From Rhodobacter sp. (lineage in GTDB: Bacteria > Pseudomonadota > Alphaproteobacteria > Rhodobacterales > Rhodobacteraceae), in contig PNND01000119.1 in the NCBI GenBank assembly GCA_013824045.1, forward strand, positions 1 to 7,489: DNA of 7,489 bases, given 5' to 3'. The translations under genes were made by a program, and so were the position numbers. Below the pieces are notes generated by a model that searched no databases, had not been told where the DNA came from, and saw only the letters and a list, made by a program, of their open reading frames with translations. This document shows, in pieces, positions 1-6,745 of the stretch; within the stretch, counting starts at the first letter, position 1, and every line of letters begins with the position of its first letter.

Positions 1-1920
1 GGGATCAAGGCTGGCCAAACGGCAATCGACACATTCGCGCTGGTCGTGGCGATAAATGGTGCGGCCAAAGCGATCCTGCACGCGGTCCACCAGCGTGGGT
101 TCCACCCGTTCACCGCCATTGGCGAACATCGCATAGGCGGCCACCATCTTGAACAGCGTGGTTTCCTGCGCGCCGAGAGAATTGGCGAGGAAGGGACGCA
201 TCGGATTGTAGACGCCAAAGTTTTCGGCATAGCGCGCAACGGTTTCCATCCCGATTTCCTGCGCGATCCGCACGGTCATCAGGTTTCGCGACTGTTCGAT
301 CCCTGTACGTACCGGCGTTGGGCCGTAGAACTTGTTCGATGCGTTCTTTGGCGTCCACAGACCTTCGGCTGTTTCCACCTCGATCGGCGCGTCGACGACG
401 ATCGTGCCGGGGGTGAAGCCGTTGTCCAGCGCGGCGGCATAGACAAAGGACTTGAAGCTTGAGCCGGGCTGACGCGTGGCCTGCGTCGCGCGGTTGAAGA
501 CCGAGTCCTGATAAGAGAACCCACCCTGCATCGCGATCACACGGCCAGTGAACACGTCCATCGCCATGAAGCCGCCCTGCACTTCGGGGATCTGGCGCAG
601 GGACCAGCGGATGAAACTGCCATCTTCATCCGACGTCACGGCCCGCACATGGACAACGTCGCCCGCAGCAACCAGATCGCCAGCGACCTGCCCGCGGCGG
701 CCAAAGCTGCCATCGGTGTTCAGTTTGCGCGCCCAAGTGACATCCTCGGCCGGGATCCAGTGACCATCAGCGTCATCCTCGACGCCTTCAATACCGATGC
801 GGGCGTCATTCTCGCCCACTTCCAGCACAACGGCGGGGAACCAACCGACGATGTCACGCGGCACCTCCATCTCGGCCAGGGCCGGGCGCCAATCGGCCAG
901 ACGGTCCGCCGGGATGGATTTGCCCGTGCCGCGCCAGATCCCAAGGCCGCGGTCATACTTCTCAAGCCCGTCGCGGAGCGCCTTCGCGGCCACTTCCTGC
1001 AGGTCGGGGTCAACTGTTGCGCGGATGGACAGGCCACCGCCGAAGAATTCGGCCTCGCCAAAGGTGGTGGAAAGCTGGCGGCGGATTTCATCGGTGAAAT
1101 AGTTGCGTGGCGGTAGTGCCTCGCGGAAGGCGGGATAGTCGCCATTCTGCACGGACAGCAGGGGCTTTTCCGCCTCGGCCTGCGCCTGTTCGCGGGTGAT
1201 GTGGCCATCCTCTGCCATGCGGTTTAGAACATAGGCGCGGCGTTCCAGCGCGCGGTCCCGGTTGCGGACAGGGTGCATTTCCGAGGGCGCTTTCGGCAGC
1301 GTGGCCAGATAGGCAGCCTCACCCGCCGTGAGCGCGGTCAGCGGCTTGTTGAAATAGGTCTGGGCGGCCGCGGCCACGCCATAGCTGTTCTGGCCGAGGA
1401 AGATTTCGTTCAGATAAAGTTCAAGGATCTTGTCCTTGGACAGCGTTTCCTCAAGCCGGGTGGCAAGGATGATTTCCTTGATCTTGCGTTCGCCCGTCCG
1501 GTCGCCCGAAAGAAGGAAGTTCTTCATCACCTGTTGGGTGATCGTGGATGCGCCGCGCAACTCTTGACCACGGGTCAGGATGGCATCGCGAAAGGCCGCG
1601 GCCATACCGGTGACGTCATAGCCGTGGTGGGTGTAGAAATTCTTGTCTTCGGCCGCGATGAAGGCGTCCTTCACAAGTTCGGGAATGTCTTCGATCGGCA
1701 CGAAGAGGCGGCGTTCCTGTGCGAATTCGTCGATGATGCGCCCCTCGCCAGAATAGATGCGGCTGATCGTGGGCGGCGTGTATTGCGCCAGGCTTTCATG
1801 GCTCGGCAGATCACGGGAATACATGAAGAAAATCGCGCCGATGGTCAGCGCAGCAAACAGTATCCCCAGCGTCACGGCTGTGAAAATGGCTCCGAAAAAT
1901 GAACCGACGAATCTGATCAC
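1..1920 (-). CDS. mrcA: Penicillin-binding protein 1A, bifunctional peptidoglycan glycosyltransferase/transpeptidase (5' part; 3' end beyond window)
   Basis: This inner-membrane enzyme polymerises lipid II into glycan strands and crosslinks their peptides in the periplasm. The first 640 residues are visible. A single membrane anchor spans about residues 7-33. The GT51 domain has motif 1 (AAEDKNFYTHHG, catalytic E91), GASTITQQ (123-130), RKIKE (second essential Glu, E149) and ILELYLN (165-171). An OB-like insert lies at about 320-430. The transpeptidase domain shows the SxxK nucleophile as S487-SF-K490 and SxN as S544-R-N546. The KTG motif and the end of the protein lie outside the window. The start is GTG at 1918-1920, giving the family-typical N-terminus (M/V)IRF. 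The ATG a little upstream (1942-1944) is out of frame and stops at once. The Shine-Dalgarno sequence is weak. The gene has its own promoter-like site in the 114-bp gap after amiC. The only cysteines in the visible part are C630 and C633. The family call is very secure. Confidence 0.97.
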   Translation of the reverse strand, partial: MIRFVGSFFGAIFTAVTLGILFAALTIGAIFFMYSRDLPSHESLAQYTPPTISRIYSGEGRIIDEFAQERRLFVPIEDIPELVKDAFIAAEDKNFYTHHGYDVTGMAAAFRDAILTRGQELRGASTITQQVMKNFLLSGDRTGERKIKEIILATRLEETLSKDKILELYLNEIFLGQNSYGVAAAAQTYFNKPLTALTAGEAAYLATLPKAPSEMHPVRNRDRALERRAYVLNRMAEDGHITREQAQAEAEKPLLSVQNGDYPAFREALPPRNYFTDEIRRQLSTTFGEAEFFGGGLSIRATVDPDLQEVAAKALRDGLEKYDRGLGIWRGTGKSIPADRLADWRPALAEMEVPRDIVGWFPAVVLEVGENDARIGIEGVEDDADGHWIPAEDVTWARKLNTDGSFGRRGQVAGDLVAAGDVVHVRAVTSDEDGSFIRWSLRQIPEVQGGFMAMDVFTGRVIAMQGGFSYQDSVFNRATQATRQPGSSFKSFVYAAALDNGFTPGTIVVDAPIEVETAEGLWTPKNASNKFYGPTPVRTGIEQSRNLMTVRIAQEIGMETVARYAENFGVYNPMRPFLANSLGAQETTLFKMVAAYAMFANGGERVEPTLVDRVQDRFGRTIYRHDQRECVDCRLASLDP

Positions 1921-1950
1921 GCGTGCGTTTCCCGAAGCTTTCTCATGTTG

Positions 1951-1972
1951 CCTGCGCTTATACACGCGCAGG
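1951..1972. repeat. Inverted repeat overlapping the mrcA -10 box (candidate operator)
   Basis: Perfect 7-bp arms CCTGCGC (1951-1957) and GCGCAGG (1966-1972) flank an 8-bp centre. The -10 hexamer of the predicted mrcA promoter (1957-1962) lies inside this palindrome. A dimeric regulator bound here would block the promoter. Alternatively the repeat is incidental in GC-rich DNA. I do not recognise the site as that of a known regulator. Confidence 0.4.
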
Positions 1973-1986
1973 GGGGCAAAGGTCAA
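1957..1986 (-). promoter_or_regulatory. Sigma70-type promoter of mrcA
   Basis: Read on the minus strand, the sequence has TTGACC (1981-1986) and TATAAG (1957-1962) separated by 18 bp. Each matches the housekeeping consensus at about 5 of 6 positions or close to it. Transcription would start near 1950, leaving a leader of roughly 30 nt before the GTG at 1920. It lies in the gap between amiC and mrcA, so mrcA can be transcribed independently as well as by readthrough from amiC, after which no convincing terminator is visible. The promoter is inferred from sequence only. Confidence 0.6.
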
Positions 1987-2034
1987 AACGATGGCGTGAG
2001 GCCGTGGTCCGACGGCATATTGCTGCCGGAAGGG

Positions 2035-3237
2035 TCAGTTGTCGTTTATTCCGGCGAGGGCCGCATCCTCGGCAGCCCAGACGCGCAGCGCATCGCGAAG
2101 CGCTGCGGCCATTTTGGCCCGCCATTCCGGATCAATCAGGCGTTCCAGATCAGAGGCTGATGACAGGAAGCCCAGTTCGATCAGCACCGATGGCACATCC
2201 GGAGATTTCAGCACGGAGAACCCCGCCTGCTGGATGGGATGGCGATGCATCTTGAGCCCGGCACCGGAAATGGATTGCCGCAATGCAAGAGCGAGCCGGT
2301 CAATCCGGGGCTGGGTTTCGGTGCGGGCCATGTCCATCAGGACGGTGGCCACCAGATCATCCTGTTCGGTCAGGTCGATGCCGGAAAGCAGGTCGTCGCG
2401 GTCGTGCCGCTCGGCCAAGGCGCGGGCGGCTTCGTCGCTGGCATCCTCAGACAATGTATAGATCGTTGCCCCCACCGCCTCACCCTCGGCCAGAGCATCG
2501 GCGTGCAGCGACAGGAACACATCCGCCCCGACGGCATGGGCAAAGGAAATGCGCGTCTCAAGCGGGACAAAGACATCCTCCTCGCGCGTCATCACCACGC
2601 GAAAGCCGCCATCGCGGACAAGGAGTTCTTTCAACTCGCGTGCGAAGGTCAGCATCAGTTCGGCCTCTGTATGGCCGTCGCGCTCTGCCCCCGGATCAAT
2701 GCCACCATGACCGGGGTCCAGAACCACGGTCAGCGGACCTGTCCCGCGCAGGGTGGGCGCGGGCAGTTCGGCCGCCTTAGGCAGCGCCCATTCCGGCGGT
2801 TCCGGCAGGGCCGCTTGGCGCGCGAAATCAGCCGGTGTGGTGGGGAACAGGCCGATGCGCACCGTAGCACCCGTATCGGTGGCCATTTCTGCCGTCATCA
2901 CGGCCATGGGCGCACGCAGTTCCATGACCAGACGCGACCAGCCCGGACGAAAACTGCCGGCGCGCAGGTCGACGATGCGGGTGCTGTCGCGGCGCATATC
3001 CGCGATGCCGGACCAATCCACTTCGCGGAAATCCATGATCAGGCGGCGCGGGTTATCGGCCAGACGCACGCGCCATGGCACGGGCTGGCTGAGTTGCAGG
3101 GTGATGGACAGGGTTTCCCCCTGATCGGTGATGGACGACGCGGCCGGGTCCAGCCGCGCCAGAGCCGACAGATCCTGTGCGGCTGCCGGAAGCCAAGCCA
3201 CCACCGCCACAATCAAGCCTGCCAGCCATGCACGCAT
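2035..3237 (-). CDS. amiC: Periplasmic N-acetylmuramoyl-L-alanine amidase, AmiC type (AMIN + Amidase_3)
   Basis: This zinc enzyme cleaves the amide bond between MurNAc and L-Ala of peptidoglycan, typically to split septal wall during division. The 400-residue product has a signal peptide (about 1-20, ending AAA-Q), an AMIN-like beta domain (about 25-130), a Pro/Ala linker, and an Amidase_3 domain (about 168-390). The zinc and catalytic residues are visible: H177 in DPGHGG, E191 in HTEAEL, H245 in SLHADA and E354 in LIELGF. An insert at about 265-310 matches the position of the autoinhibitory helix in EnvC/NlpD-type-activated amidases. The start ATG is preceded by AGGAGG (3245-3250) at 7-nt spacing, which settles it. 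There are no cysteines. It lies upstream of mrcA in the same direction and is divergent from the DsbA-like gene. The symbol is by family; AmiA/B/C cannot be separated strictly in this lineage. Confidence 0.95.
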   Translation of the reverse strand: MRAWLAGLIVAVVAWLPAAAQDLSALARLDPAASSITDQGETLSITLQLSQPVPWRVRLADNPRRLIMDFREVDWSGIADMRRDSTRIVDLRAGSFRPGWSRLVMELRAPMAVMTAEMATDTGATVRIGLFPTTPADFARQAALPEPPEWALPKAAELPAPTLRGTGPLTVVLDPGHGGIDPGAERDGHTEAELMLTFARELKELLVRDGGFRVVMTREEDVFVPLETRISFAHAVGADVFLSLHADALAEGEAVGATIYTLSEDASDEAARALAERHDRDDLLSGIDLTEQDDLVATVLMDMARTETQPRIDRLALALRQSISGAGLKMHRHPIQQAGFSVLKSPDVPSVLIELGFLSSASDLERLIDPEWRAKMAAALRDALRVWAAEDAALAGINDN

Positions 3238-3244
3238 CCCCTGC

Positions 3245-3250
3245 CCTCCT
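3245..3250 (-). promoter_or_regulatory. Strong ribosome binding site of the amidase gene
   Basis: On the minus strand the sequence reads AGGAGG, seven bases before the ATG at 3235-3237. It is the best Shine-Dalgarno match in the window and fixes the amidase start just ahead of its signal peptide. Confidence 0.8.
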
Positions 3251-3263
3251 GCTTTTTTGGCGG

Positions 3264-3292
3264 AGTATCACGTTTGATCCATCGCTTGTCCA
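3264..3292 (-). promoter_or_regulatory. Candidate promoter of the amidase gene
   Basis: On the minus strand TGGACA (3287-3292; 5 of 6 matches to TTGACA) and GATACT (3264-3269; 4 of 6 matches to TATAAT) are separated by 17 bp. The expected start point leaves a short leader carrying the AGGAGG site. It is plausible from spacing and position but not proven. Confidence 0.4.
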
Positions 3293-3358
3293 TGCAAGGC
3301 TGCGGTTGGCCGCGATGGGTGCGGACATATCACGATGCAGGGACCGGGCAGCCCATGC

Positions 3359-3389
3359 CTTGAACTTTGCCCTGCCCAACCCCTAAGGT
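3359..3389 (+). promoter_or_regulatory. Weak candidate promoter of the DsbA-like gene
   Basis: Two overlapping readings are possible. As a housekeeping promoter it is TTGAAC (3360-3365), 18 bp, then TAAGGT (3384-3389), which is a poor -10. As a heat-shock-sigma-like promoter it is CTTGAAC (3359-3365), 14 bp, then CCCCTAAG (3380-3387), resembling the E. coli sigma32 pattern CTTGAAA/CCCCAT. The downstream element overlaps the palindrome at 3379-3395. The assignment is tentative. Confidence 0.3.
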
Positions 3390-3395
3390 AGGGGT
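3379..3395. repeat. 17-bp palindrome ACCCCTA-AGG-TAGGGGT upstream of the DsbA-like gene
   Basis: Perfect 7-bp arms (3379-3385 and 3389-3395) surround a 3-bp centre, about 70 bp ahead of the DsbA-like start and over its candidate -10 region. No T-run follows, so it is not a terminator. It looks like a binding site for a dimeric transcription factor. The half-site read on the minus strand (TACCCCT, 3390-3396) resembles the heptamers bound by NarL/LuxR-class response regulators, but the spacing differs from the NarL 7-2-7 arrangement, so the binding protein is unknown. Confidence 0.5.
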
Positions 3396-3455
3396 AAGTA
3401 CTCTGTCCTGCGGGGCAAAGACAATCCCAATGCCCCATCCGGGCCTTTCGATGAC

Positions 3456-3459
3456 GGAG
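3456..3459 (+). promoter_or_regulatory. Ribosome binding site fixing the DsbA-like start
   Basis: GGAG lies six bases before the ATG at 3466. It supports that ATG over the in-frame ATG at 3451 and the far-upstream TTG at 3367, neither of which gives a signal peptide directly at the N-terminus. Confidence 0.6.
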
Positions 3460-3465
3460 CCTTTG

Positions 3466-4218
3466 ATGCGCAGTCTTCTTGCGGGCACTGCCCTCACACT
3501 TGCCCTTGCCCTGCCCGGTTTCGCCGATGGCCTGACGGACATGTCCGATGCCGAACGGGCGGCCTTTCGCGCCGAAGTGCGGGCCTACCTGATGGAGAAC
3601 CCCGAGGTTCTGCTCGATGTCATGAACGAATTGGAGAACCGCGAGCAGATTGCGGCTATGGAACGTGACCGGGAAATGCTTGCAGCCCAATCTGACGCCA
3701 TCTTCAACGATGCGGCGTCCTATGTCGGCGGCAATCCCGAAGGGGATATCACGGTGGTGGAGTTCATTGACTATCGCTGCGGCTATTGCCGGAAGGCATG
3801 GCAGGAAGTGGATCAGCTAGTGGAAGGCGATGGCAATATCCGCTTTGTTCTGAAGGAGTTCCCGATCCTTGGCGAAGCATCGGTCCTGTCATCGCGCTTT
3901 GCCATTGCTGTTCTGCAACTGCATGGGAATGAGGCCTACAAGTCGGCCCATGATGCGCTCTTGTCGATGCGGGCCGAGCCTTCGTCGGATGCGTTGATGC
4001 GCATTGCCAGCGACCTACGGCTGGAGCCGCAGCCGATCATGGAGCGGATGAACGCCCCGGAAGTGACCAAGGTCCTTGAGGACAATCACCGTCTGGCGCA
4101 GGTGATGGACATCAGCGGGACGCCCACCTTTGTGGTGGGCGGCACCATGGTGCGGGGCTATGTGCCGCTAGAGGCGATGCAGCAGATCGTGGAAGAACAG
4201 CGCGCCAACGCGGGCTGA
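3466..4218 (+). CDS. Periplasmic DsbA-family thiol:disulfide oxidoreductase with ScsC-like N-terminal helical segment
   Basis: This is a thioredoxin-fold protein expected to form or rearrange disulfides in exported proteins. With the start at 3466 it has 250 residues. A signal peptide covers about 1-20 (MRSLLAG...GFA). A charged helical stretch at about 24-76 (DAERAAFRAEVRAYL...) resembles the N-terminal domain of ScsC/Com1-like DsbA relatives, where it can mediate oligomerisation. The redox site is C105-GY-C108 in FIDYRCGYCRKAW, and the cis-proline loop is T219-P220 (SGTPTFVVGG). The gene stands alone on the plus strand, divergent from amiC and convergent with ispG with a 9-bp gap. No DsbB or DsbD partner is in the window, so oxidase versus isomerase cannot be decided. 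The family call is firm; the exact substrate is unknown. Confidence 0.93.
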   Translation: MRSLLAGTALTLALALPGFADGLTDMSDAERAAFRAEVRAYLMENPEVLLDVMNELENREQIAAMERDREMLAAQSDAIFNDAASYVGGNPEGDITVVEFIDYRCGYCRKAWQEVDQLVEGDGNIRFVLKEFPILGEASVLSSRFAIAVLQLHGNEAYKSAHDALLSMRAEPSSDALMRIASDLRLEPQPIMERMNAPEVTKVLEDNHRLAQVMDISGTPTFVVGGTMVRGYVPLEAMQQIVEEQRANAG

Positions 4219-4227
4219 TTGACCCGG

Positions 4228-5364
4228 CTACTGGGCCGCCTCTGACTCGGCGGCCTTTTCTGCCGCCTCGATTTCGGCGGCCTTCTGTTCCACCAGTTCG
4301 ACGATATGGTCGATCATCCGGTCATTGCCGAGCTTGTGGCTTTGCTTGCCCGCCAGATAGACCATGCCCGACCCGGCCCCGCCGCCGGTAAATCCGATAT
4401 CGGTCATCAACGCCTCACCCGGGCCATTGACCACACAGCCGATGATCGACAGGGACAGCGACGTGGTGATGTGGGCGAGGCGATCTTCGAGCGTCGAGAC
4501 CGTCTTGATCACGTCAAACCCCTGCCGCGCGCAAGAGGGGCAGGAGATGATGGTCACGCCGCGATGGCGCAGTCCGAGGGATTTCAGGATCTCAAACCCG
4601 ACCTTGACCTCTTCCACCGGATCGGCGGAGAGCGAGACACGGATCGTGTCGCCAATCCCCATCCAGAGCAGGTTGCCAAGGCCGATGGCGGATTTCACGG
4701 TGCCGGAGACAAGCCCCCCGGCCTCGGTGATGCCCAGATGGATGGGGGCATCGGTCGCCTCTGCCAGTTGTTGATAGGCGGCGGCGGCCATGAACACGTC
4801 AGATGCTTTGACGCTAATCTTGAACTCGTGAAAGTCGTTGTCCTGCAACAGCTTGATGTGATCCATGCCGGATTCGACCATGGCATCGGGGCAAGGCTCG
4901 CCGTATTTGTCCAATAGGTGCTTTTCAAGGCTGCCTGCGTTCACGCCGATGCGGATGGAACAGCCATGGTCCTTGGCGGCCTTGACCACTTCTGCCACGC
5001 GGCGGGCATCGCCAATATTGCCCGGATTGATCCGAAGGCAGGCGGCACCGGCCTCGGCAGCCTCGATCGCGCGTTTGTAGTGGAAATGGATGTCGGCCAC
5101 GATCGGAACCGGGCTTTCCGCCACGATTTCGCGCAGGGCGCGGGTGCTGTCTTCGTCCGGGGTCGAGACGCGGACAATATCAGCCCCGGCAATCGCCGCA
5201 CGCCGTATCTGTTCCAGCGTGGCTTCCACATCCGTGGTAAGGGTGTTTGTCATCGTCTGCACGCTGATCGGTGCATCACCGCCCACCAGCACCTTGCCCA
5301 CACGGATCTGGCGCGATTTACGGCGATAGATATTGCGCCAAGGGCGCACAGTATTCAGCGACAT
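4228..5364 (-). CDS. ispG: 4-hydroxy-3-methylbut-2-en-1-yl diphosphate synthase (IspG/GcpE)
   Basis: This cytoplasmic [4Fe-4S] enzyme of the MEP pathway converts MEcPP to HMBPP, the penultimate step to IPP and DMAPP. The 378-residue length fits the short bacterial form. An N-terminal TIM-barrel part starts with RKSRQIRVG...VQTMTNT and contains [12 protein letters not shown] and RINPGNIG. The C-terminal part carries the cluster ligands C275 and C278 (SCPSCARQ) and C310 and E317 (GCVVNGPGE), equivalent to E. coli C270, C273, C305 and E312. The start ATG has AGGA (5373-5376) at 8-nt spacing. The tail after residue 355 is Ala/Glu-rich and includes a duplicated 9-residue unit. It follows rodZ by 92 bp in the same direction with no clear terminator between, so cotranscription is plausible; the rodZ-ispG order is also found in E. 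coli. Confidence 0.97.
   Translation of the reverse strand: MSLNTVRPWRNIYRRKSRQIRVGKVLVGGDAPISVQTMTNTLTTDVEATLEQIRRAAIAGADIVRVSTPDEDSTRALREIVAESPVPIVADIHFHYKRAIEAAEAGAACLRINPGNIGDARRVAEVVKAAKDHGCSIRIGVNAGSLEKHLLDKYGEPCPDAMVESGMDHIKLLQDNDFHEFKISVKASDVFMAAAAYQQLAEATDAPIHLGITEAGGLVSGTVKSAIGLGNLLWMGIGDTIRVSLSADPVEEVKVGFEILKSLGLRHRGVTIISCPSCARQGFDVIKTVSTLEDRLAHITTSLSLSIIGCVVNGPGEALMTDIGFTGGGAGSGMVYLAGKQSHKLGNDRMIDHIVELVEQKAAEIEAAEKAAESEAAQ
4233..4261 (+). terminator. Intrinsic terminator of the DsbA-like gene, inside the ispG 3' end
   Basis: GGCCGCC (4234-4240) and GGCGGCC (4249-4255) form an all-GC 7-bp stem with an 8-nt loop, extendable by one G-U pair, followed by TTTTCT on the plus strand. 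It begins 15 bases past the TGA of the DsbA-like gene, which is the right place. It lies in the last codons of the convergent ispG. The T-run is short but the stem is strong. Confidence 0.65.
4235..4288. repeat. 27-bp imperfect tandem repeat (two copies) encoding the IspG tail
   Basis: Copies at 4235-4261 and 4262-4288 agree at 21 of 27 positions. On the minus strand they encode QKAAEIEAA and EKAAESEAA, residues 360-368 and 369-377 of IspG. Each copy contains GCCGCC and GGCGGC arms 8 nt apart, so two successive hairpins can form. Only the copy nearest the stop is followed by four Ts on the plus strand. The second may act as a back-up terminator. Confidence 0.7.
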
Positions 5365-5456
5365 GGATGCGGTCCTGCTCCGGGCAATCGACTGACACAG
5401 AGATAGACACAGCCGGACCCGAGGGCAACCGCAGAGGCGACATCGGATAACGGTGA

Positions 5457-6692
5457 TCAGTCGACCAGCGGAACCGCTTCAGAACCGGCCTCGGCCACAT
5501 TGACGAACTTGGCCAGATCCGCGTCGACGGACAGATCGGCTTCGGCGAAGGTTTGGGTCAGGGCTTCGGCCGACAGGGCGACGTTCTTCACCACCGATGC
5601 ACCCGGCGCGGCGGGGCCATAGGTGCGGCCGTTCACGGCAAAGTAAACAGACCCTGAATTGCCCGCGCGCAGCACAGGCGCTTCTTCAAGGCTGGGCACC
5701 ACATAGCGTTCGCCCGCATCAAGGATTTTTTCAAACAACACCGTGCCATCGGCCGACTGGACGCGCACCCAAGACGGGCGCACGGCAAGCACCTCAAGCT
5801 GCGGGGCCGCATCGGCGACGACCTGAACGCCATTCGTGGCACCCGCTTCGGCCAAGGCCTGATCAATTGCAGCAGCCATGGGATCGACCGGGGCAGAGGC
5901 AAGCGTGCCCGTATCGCGCGGATTGATCGCGGCGATGGGACCATCGCGCGAGGTCATCACGGGCACATCAAGCGCCTGCGGGCGATAGAGCCGGTCCATC
6001 AGATCGGGCTGTGCAGAGGTGTTAGCCTCTGCCAGTGCGGCAGGGTCTGCATCCGGTGCATCGGCAATCTCGGGCACCAGCGGGGTGATGCGCTGAACAC
6101 CATCAAGCGGGTCAATCTCGGCCACCACGACAGGGGCTTGATCGATCGGCGCAAGTTGAACGCGCTGCACTTCCTGCAATACGGACCAACCGCCATAACC
6201 GATTGCCCCGATCAGCACCGCCAGCACCAGAACGGACCCAACGGCACCGGGTTCGATCTGGGACAGCACGCTTTCACTGCGCGGGACAAAGGTGGCGTTC
6301 GGATTGGCGAGCGGATCGCCAAAGTCCTGTGGCGCGCGCTTGGCGGTGATGCCCTGCGAAGAGGCTGCCGCGCTCATGCCATGGGCGACGGTGAAATTCG
6401 CCTCGACACAGAATTTCTGGAATGCCCAATCCGGGTCCATGCCAAGGTAGCGCGCATAGGACCGCACGTAACCCGCGACGAACCCTTGGGTTTCAAAGGC
6501 CGAGACATCGGCGTTTTCGATGGCGGCGATGTAAGTGGCCTTGATCTTCAACTCGCGCTGAACATCAAGCAGAGACTTGCCCAGCGTGGCGCGCTCGCCC
6601 CGCATGAGGTCGCCAAGTCGCAGTTCGAAGTCGTCAAAGCCCTTTGGCTTGTCGACCCCGGCCGTCGAAGGTTTGGACCTCCAACCGATCAT
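5457..6692 (-). CDS. rodZ: RodZ-like cell-shape protein (cytoplasmic HTH, one membrane segment, periplasmic DUF4115-type domain)
   Basis: RodZ links the MreB cytoskeleton to the wall-elongation machinery at the inner membrane. The 411-residue product has an N-terminal Cro/C1-like helix-turn-helix at about 23-95 ([20 protein letters not shown]...[12 protein letters not shown]), the part that binds MreB in characterised RodZ proteins rather than DNA. One membrane helix lies at about 149-170 ([20 protein letters not shown]). A long Asp/Pro/Ala-rich periplasmic linker follows (about 180-295). A beta-rich C-terminal domain at about 298-375 ([18 protein letters not shown]...[12 protein letters not shown]) fits DUF4115. 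The ATG at 6690-6692 is the only sensible start; a GGGG stretch precedes it at a usable distance, so the ribosome site is weak. The position upstream of ispG matches the E. coli order and supports the call. No mreB is in the window. Confidence 0.88.
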   Translation of the reverse strand: MIGWRSKPSTAGVDKPKGFDDFELRLGDLMRGERATLGKSLLDVQRELKIKATYIAAIENADVSAFETQGFVAGYVRSYARYLGMDPDWAFQKFCVEANFTVAHGMSAAASSQGITAKRAPQDFGDPLANPNATFVPRSESVLSQIEPGAVGSVLVLAVLIGAIGYGGWSVLQEVQRVQLAPIDQAPVVVAEIDPLDGVQRITPLVPEIADAPDADPAALAEANTSAQPDLMDRLYRPQALDVPVMTSRDGPIAAINPRDTGTLASAPVDPMAAAIDQALAEAGATNGVQVVADAAPQLEVLAVRPSWVRVQSADGTVLFEKILDAGERYVVPSLEEAPVLRAGNSGSVYFAVNGRTYGPAAPGASVVKNVALSAEALTQTFAEADLSVDADLAKFVNVAEAGSEAVPLVD

Positions 6693-6724
6693 GCAACTTG
6701 CCCCATCACTGCCCCAACGAACCC

Positions 6725-6745
6725 GAGTCGCATTCAGCGCGACTC
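6725..6745. repeat. Inverted repeat in the rodZ leader
   Basis: Perfect 7-bp arms GAGTCGC (6725-6731) and GCGACTC (6739-6745) flank a 7-nt loop, 33-53 bp upstream of the rodZ start. Neither strand shows a T-run after it, so it is not a normal terminator for hemA. It could be an operator or a leader-mRNA hairpin. Confidence 0.45.

Noticed and set aside
1273..1902. Plus-strand open frame (209 codons) opposite mrcA
   Set aside because: It covers the conserved GT51 region of PBP1A on the other strand, shows no signal or motif, and is explained by codon bias of the real gene.
2001..2034. Possible terminator after amiC (CGGCA-N6-TGCCG stem)
   Set aside because: The stem is only 5 bp and no T-run follows on the minus strand, so it is too weak to call.
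2239..3363. Long plus-strand open frame (374 codons) opposite the amidase gene
   Set aside because: It is antisense to a gene with clear catalytic motifs, its translation is rich in Arg, His and Gly with no recognisable domain, and such frames are common opposite GC-rich genes.
3412..3436. GGGGCA ... TGCCCC inverted repeat in the DsbA-like leader
   Set aside because: Arms are 6 bp with a 13-nt spacer, which is expected by chance in GC-rich sequence.
3367..3465. Longer DsbA-like protein starting at TTG 3367 or ATG 3451
   Set aside because: The upstream extension would put a non-signal sequence ahead of the signal peptide, and the GGAG at 3456-3459 points to ATG 3466.
4306..4917. Plus-strand open frame (203 codons) opposite ispG
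   Set aside because: It is a shadow of ispG codon usage with no ribosome site or domain.
5394..5412. Direct repeat GACACAG x2 and a weak TTGCCC-N17-TATCTC promoter-like match between rodZ and ispG
   Set aside because: The repeat is only 7 bp and the promoter match is 4/6 and 3/6; neither is strong enough, and cotranscription with rodZ explains ispG expression.
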